Positions 60,411-64,000 of a stretch of DNA of 64,000 nucleotides are shown here, piece after piece. Source of the stretch: Carpediemonas membranifera (Eukaryota; Fornicata); NCBI GenBank assembly GCA_019828565.1, contig JAHDYR010000064.1:620001-684000 (forward strand), given 5' to 3'. Under the pieces are notes generated by a model. That model worked only from the letters and a program-made list of their open reading frames with translations. It searched no databases and was not told the origin of the DNA. Made by a program: the position numbers and the translations under genes. The stretch's first letter is position 1. Each line of letters starts with the position of its first letter.

Positions 60411-60510
60411 AGCTTTAACAAGCAAAACAAAAAGACGATTCGGGACCCTGCCCGGGGATCGGATCGGATCATCAATCAAATAAATATTTGATTGAAGTGC
60501 CGCGCTGACA
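60381..60510 (-). repeat. probable 3' LTR of Ty3-4 (about 130 bp)
   Basis: The inner end is fixed by the polypurine tract. The outer end is inferred. It contains hairpin GTTTCG-CAGA-CGAAAC near the outer end, in the same place as the hairpin of the Ty3-1 LTR, and an AT-rich palindrome AAATATTT. Confidence 0.5.
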
Positions 60511-60864
60511 CTTCCCTCCCAGTGGTAACGACCACGAGTAACGGGCGCGGCGGCGAGGACTGGTCTATGATATTTCATCCGAAACCCATCAAATGCGATG
60601 GTTTGATTAGATAGTTGAGCGTGAAGACGAACAACTCCATTGAAGGAGGTTATTGAGCTAAAGAGCTCCTAGGTGCTGAAAATGACCTCCATTGGCCTCA
60701 ATAGGCCCTCGTTGGCGAGATACAAGAACTTTCACGAAAGCTTCGGATCTTCGACGGGATTCTTCCTCGCAAGCGGTCCATTAGTCTCAATTAAGCAACA
60801 TCAAGCTTCTCAGACAGCAGTTTATAGTTTAGGACGTGCTAAGGTCCCGATCAGATGGGGATCA
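60511..60864. other. Ty3-4 3' untranslated region
   Basis: About 350 bases between the pol stop and the LTR with no gene on either strand. Unlike Ty3-1 it has no room for an extra ORF. Confidence 0.5.
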
Positions 60865-62751
60865 TCATCGCCAGCGGCGACGACGAGCCAGCGCCTCGAG
60901 GGGTGCCACAGCCGTCGGGTGATCCAGTAGATAGGCGTCCAGGGCTTGCAGGCGGTAGTTCTCCTGGTTTAGCGGGATCCAGGAGTCCTCCTCGGGCTCA
61001 TAACCCTTCCAGCGGACACGGAGACGGCGACCCTTCATGTCGAGGTCCTTGACGGACTCGACCTCGAACTCACGGTCTTGGCGGGCTACGAGTGCCCGAA
61101 GTTCTGCGAGTGACTGGCCTCGGCGGCGGTGGAAAGGCCGGAGGCGCTCTGACGCGACGGTGAACTGGTCGGCGTCGTCGGTGAGGGACTGAATGATGAC
61201 CGATCCCTTGACCTTCCCCTCCTGTATGACGCGGAACGGGCCGCGCCACTTCATGGCCAGCTTCATCGGCTTGATGGGGGCCAGCAGTACGAGGCTCCCG
61301 CTGGTATAAGCTCGGTAGGTCGTGGACGCAACACGGCCGAGCTTCTTGGCATGGTCGCGGGAGACAGAGTTCCTGGCTCGTGTGTAGCGCTCCTCCCGAC
61401 TCTGAGTATCCTTGTGGAAGCCGTCGTGACCAAAGAGGAGGGTCAACGGGGACTGATGGGTCACGGGGTGTACTCGCGAGTTGAGTATGAGGGCCACTTG
61501 CGGGAGCATGTCGCTCCAAGCGGCTTCGTGTTCATCTACGAGCGTCCTCATGTGACGGGCGATCTCAGCATTCATGCGTTCGACCTTTCCGTTTGCTTGG
61601 GGGTGGTACGGCGTAGAGAAGCGGTGTTCGATCGTGAGGCTTCTTGTGAGCTCTTCGATTAAACTGTTCTTGTACTGCGAGCCTTGGTCCGTCTGTATGA
61701 ACTCCGGCACGCCGAACGCGGCGCAGAACTTGTAGATTGCGTCGGCGGCGTCTTTTGCTGACGTAGTGTGCGTCGGGAATAGAGAAACGTGTTGAGAGAA
61801 CGCGTCTACGATCACGACGACGTACTTCTGGCCGTGTTCGTCCTGGGCAAACGGGCCCAGGGTGTCGACCTGGACGGACTGGAAGGGTATTGTCCGCAGG
61901 TCTGGGTGTTGGGGGACCGGCAAGCGCTGGCCTGGGCGGACACGCTGGCACTCGGTGCACGTTGTGAAGAAAGCTCGGGCATCCTCCCACATGCCGGGCC
62001 ACTGGACGCCCGCCTTTCGCAGACGGCGTATCATCTCGGGGGGGCCCACATGACCAACCGCGGTGTTGTGCACCTTGGTGAGCTCAGCTTGTGGGTCGAT
62101 CATGACGAAGTCCTCGCCTCTCCCGTTCACGTGCACAGCGTAGACAGTGTCGACGTTGAGGTCGGGGAGGACACGAGATAGGGCGTCTGCTACCGTGTTA
62201 GCCTCGCCAGCGACATGTTCGAGAGTAAACGTGAATTCGTTCATCGTAATGCGCCAGCGAGCGATCATCGCGTTCTGAGGGTACTTCTTCCGGATAAATA
62301 CCAGGTTACGGTGATCGGTGTGGACGTGGAGCTTGGGATGGCACTTCAGGAGCGGCGTCAACTCGGAGGAGGAGAGGGCGTGTAGGATTCCATATAACTC
62401 CTGCTCATATGTGGACCATGCCTTCTGTGTGGTCGTGAAGCTCTTGGCGAAGAATGCCACTACTTCAGCGTCCGGCGCGTCGGGTCGGCCTTGGATAAGT
62501 ACACCGCCTACTCCCCTGCGTTGAGGCGTCGGTGAACAGATGCCACTCCTTCGACAGGTCGGGATAGGCCAGGGTGACCCGGGAGCGGACCTGCTCTTTA
62601 AGGCAGGTGAGGGCATGCTCGTGGCGAGCCTCCCAGGTGATGGTGACCGTCTTGCTGCGGTTCTTGGAGCCTGCCTTTGCGGGGACGCCAGCCAAGAGCT
62701 CCGACAGCGTCGCGAGGTGTTTCTGAGCTTGGGGGAGGTGTCGGGCCACAT
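60865..62751 (-). CDS. Ty3-4 pol, RNase H-integrase-chromodomain part
   Basis: The true sequence begins about 80 codons in, where the frame enters RNase H (GVGGVLIQGRPDAPDAEVV, TDHRNLVFI, VADALSR). Integrase has a zinc region (HVGPPEMIRRLRKAGVQW, CTECQ), VDTLGPFAQD, QTDQGSQYKN and PQANGKVERMNAEIARH: all three catalytic acidic residues. The C-terminus is a clear chromodomain, LRVRWKGYEPEEDSWIPL. Chromodomains steer integration to modified histones. Confidence 0.86.
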   Translation of the reverse strand: MWPDTSPKLRNTSRRCRSSWLASPQRQAPRTAARRSPSPGRLATSMPSPALKSRSAPGSPWPIPTCRRSGICSPTPQRRGVGGVLIQGRPDAPDAEVVAFFAKSFTTTQKAWSTYEQELYGILHALSSSELTPLLKCHPKLHVHTDHRNLVFIRKKYPQNAMIARWRITMNEFTFTLEHVAGEANTVADALSRVLPDLNVDTVYAVHVNGRGEDFVMIDPQAELTKVHNTAVGHVGPPEMIRRLRKAGVQWPGMWEDARAFFTTCTECQRVRPGQRLPVPQHPDLRTIPFQSVQVDTLGPFAQDEHGQKYVVVIVDAFSQHVSLFPTHTTSAKDAADAIYKFCAAFGVPEFIQTDQGSQYKNSLIEELTRSLTIEHRFSTPYHPQANGKVERMNAEIARHMRTLVDEHEAAWSDMLPQVALILNSRVHPVTHQSPLTLLFGHDGFHKDTQSREERYTRARNSVSRDHAKKLGRVASTTYRAYTSGSLVLLAPIKPMKLAMKWRGPFRVIQEGKVKGSVIIQSLTDDADQFTVASERLRPFHRRRGQSLAELRALVARQDREFEVESVKDLDMKGRRLRVRWKGYEPEEDSWIPLNQENYRLQALDAYLLDHPTAVAPLEALARRRRWR

Positions 62752-63214
62752 AGTTGAACTTACCCAGCACCATGCGCAGCTCCTTCAGGTTGCAAGGGCT
62801 ACGGAGCTCCGTGAGAGCCTTGATGCGGTCTTCGGTCACTCTGATGCCCTGTTTGTCCATGATGAACCCAACAGAAGTGATCTCTGAGGCACCGAGCGTG
62901 CATTTGGCGGCTCCGAGGCGGAGGCGGGCCTTCCGGAGGAGCTCGAAGACGCAGCCAAGGATCGTCATGAATTCCTTGGGAGACCTAGCATAGATGAGGA
63001 CGTCGTCTAGGTATACTTCCACGCCACGGTGGAGCACGGGTGCTAGTACTGTTTGCATGATGCGTTGGAAATAGGACGGGGCACGGGTGAGGCCGAAGGG
63101 GACCCGGCGGTACTGGAAGTATCCGTCGGGTGTGACAAAGGCTGACAGCGGACGGTCTTCCTCTCGAAGTGGGGCCTGGTGATAGCCTTGCTTGAGGTCT
63201 AGCGAGGTAAACAC
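62465..63214 (-). pseudogene. Ty3-4 reverse transcriptase part
   Basis: 249 codons from FTSLDLKQGYHQAPL through YRRVPFGLTRAPSYFQRIM, the catalytic VYLDDVLIYARSPKEF and the connection (LTCLKEQVRSRVTLAYP) to the start of RNase H (LFTDASTQG). One shift near 62515 separates it from the integrase frame, and one near 63250 from the upstream fragment (GRMRLCVDYTQINRL, 63344-63250). Confidence 0.82.
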
Positions 63215-63316
63215 CGTGCAGCCTGCGGCTGCGCGAAGGAACTCCCCGGATGTTAGGTAGCGGGAAGTTGTCTGGCGGCGTCAGGCGGTTGATCTGCGTG
63301 TAATCAACGCACAGTC

Positions 63317-64000
63317 TCATGCGTCCGTCCTTCTTTCCGACCACAACAATGGGGCTGGCCCAAGGGCCTTGGCTCGGCTCGATGATGCCGGCCTGAAGGA
63401 GGCGCTCGCATTCAGCATCGACTGCGTCTCTGGCCTGCGGGGCAAGACGGCGCGGTGCAGACTGGACCAGAGGGCATCTTCCGCGATGGGGATGTGCATC
63501 GGCGGCACATTGGCGCCCTCTGGGGGAATATCGCTGAAGAGCTCGGCGTATTGATTCACGAGCTCAACTATCTCCGGGCGGAGGTCGTCGTTCGGGATCT
63601 GAATGAGCGATAGCGGGTCCTCGGTGGCTGGAGCGATGGAGAACACAGGTAGCGGGATATCGTCATCCTTGGGGTTGTCGGGCTGGGCGCTGAGCTTCAG
63701 GAATAGCTCGTCCTTACACAGGACTCCCAGGCTCCGTAGCGTGTCGGTCCCAATCAGAACCTTCTGAGATTGTCCGGGAATGACGGCGGCGATGATCGTG
63801 GTGTGGACCGGGCTACCGACTAGGGTGGCAGTGAGGGAGGTCTCGATGAACTCATCCACAGATAGGGTACTGCCGAAGGCCGGGGTGGCCGTGATGGGCT
63901 CTCGGGCGACGAGTTTGGCGCTCTTGGCCTCAAGAAGCATGTGCGCGAGAGGCTCGGTGATACACGTGACGGAAGCACCGGTATCGATGATGGCGCGCAT
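63317..64000 (-). pseudogene. Ty3-4 protease and RT N-terminus, cut by window edge
   Basis: The fragment starts at the right edge, so Gag is unseen. RAIIDTGASVTCITEPL is the aspartic protease active site (DTGA), VLIGTDTLRSLGVL its second half. It continues to the RT entry (VNQYAELFSDIPPEGANVPP) and loses the frame near 63500. Confidence 0.8.

Larger units (their letters stand above)
60381..64000 (-). mobile_element. Ty3/gypsy retrotransposon Ty3-4, 5' part beyond window
   Basis: It reads on the minus strand: protease at the right edge, RT, RNase H, integrase, chromodomain, a 340-base 3' region, a polypurine tract (GGGAGGGAAG, 60520-60511) and an LTR starting TGTCAGCGCGG at 60510. The LTR's far end is set at 60381 only because TGTTCG there would complete TG...CA; the partner LTR is outside. 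The first bases TGTCAGC match the Ty3-1 LTR. Confidence 0.75.

Noticed and set aside
59289-64000. A second case of an antisense accessory ORF inside a Ty3 element (as in Ty3-1)
   Set aside because: The polypurine tract at 60511-60520 and LTR start at 60510 show that the 59289 ORF lies outside Ty3-4, downstream of its LTR, so the pattern is seen only once.

Overview
The window is nuclear DNA of a unicellular eukaryote with a compact genome. The evidence is standard-code genes packed on both strands a few hundred bases apart, an S28 peptidase gene split by two GT-AG introns of only 29 nt, eukaryotic secretory-pathway genes (dolichol kinase, an OS-9/MRH lectin, a possible COG subunit), a 15-repeat MORN protein and a nuclear-type tRNA-Cys(GCA). 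A fornicate metamonad such as Kipferlia would fit, but that is inference; nothing here proves the species.

Region 1 (1-16709) is ordinary gene space: a vWA-domain protein (running off the left edge), an NlpC/P60-like protein, a dolichol-kinase-like membrane protein, an SLC45/SUT-like MFS transporter, an RCC1-repeat protein, an MRH-domain secretory protein, an S28 serine peptidase, a COG8-like protein, a single-pass membrane protein of unknown function, a small alpha/beta protein, a MORN-repeat protein, a stretch of strong hairpins that may be a structured RNA, and tRNA-Cys.

Region 2 (17044-45061) is one nested transposon cluster. Its base layer is a tyrosine-recombinase (DIRS/Ngaro-like) retrotransposon with Gag, an RT-RNase H ORF and an overlapping YR ORF, present as head-to-tail pairs A-B (plus strand) and C-D (minus strand). 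Copy A is broken by a Ty3/gypsy element with 108-bp LTRs (Ty3-1, minus strand, with an extra convergent antisense ORF and a 5'-truncated LINE in its 3' region), by a partial tandem copy of that element, and by the 3' end of another Ty3 element with a 50-bp LTR (Ty3-5). Copy B is broken in RNase H by a full-length APE-type LINE. A near-identical LINE lies inverted at 41217-45061, so this part is a large inverted duplication or an assembly artefact; it ends at a 100-N gap.

Region 3 (45162-64000) has a decayed chromodomain Ty3 element (Ty3-2), an internally deleted LINE, a foldback hairpin next to a minisatellite, and Ty3-3. Ty3-3 has LTRs of only 57 bp and a 4-bp target duplication, and it splits an OTU-like gene; reading across the empty site keeps that gene in frame. 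Then come a gene of unknown function preceded by a perfect 22-bp inverted repeat, and Ty3-4, whose 3' LTR appears to cut that gene and which runs off the right edge.

Many copies differ by single bases in homopolymers (G5/G6, A3/A4, G7). These may be decay or long-read assembly errors, so 'pseudogene' calls among the transposons are provisional.
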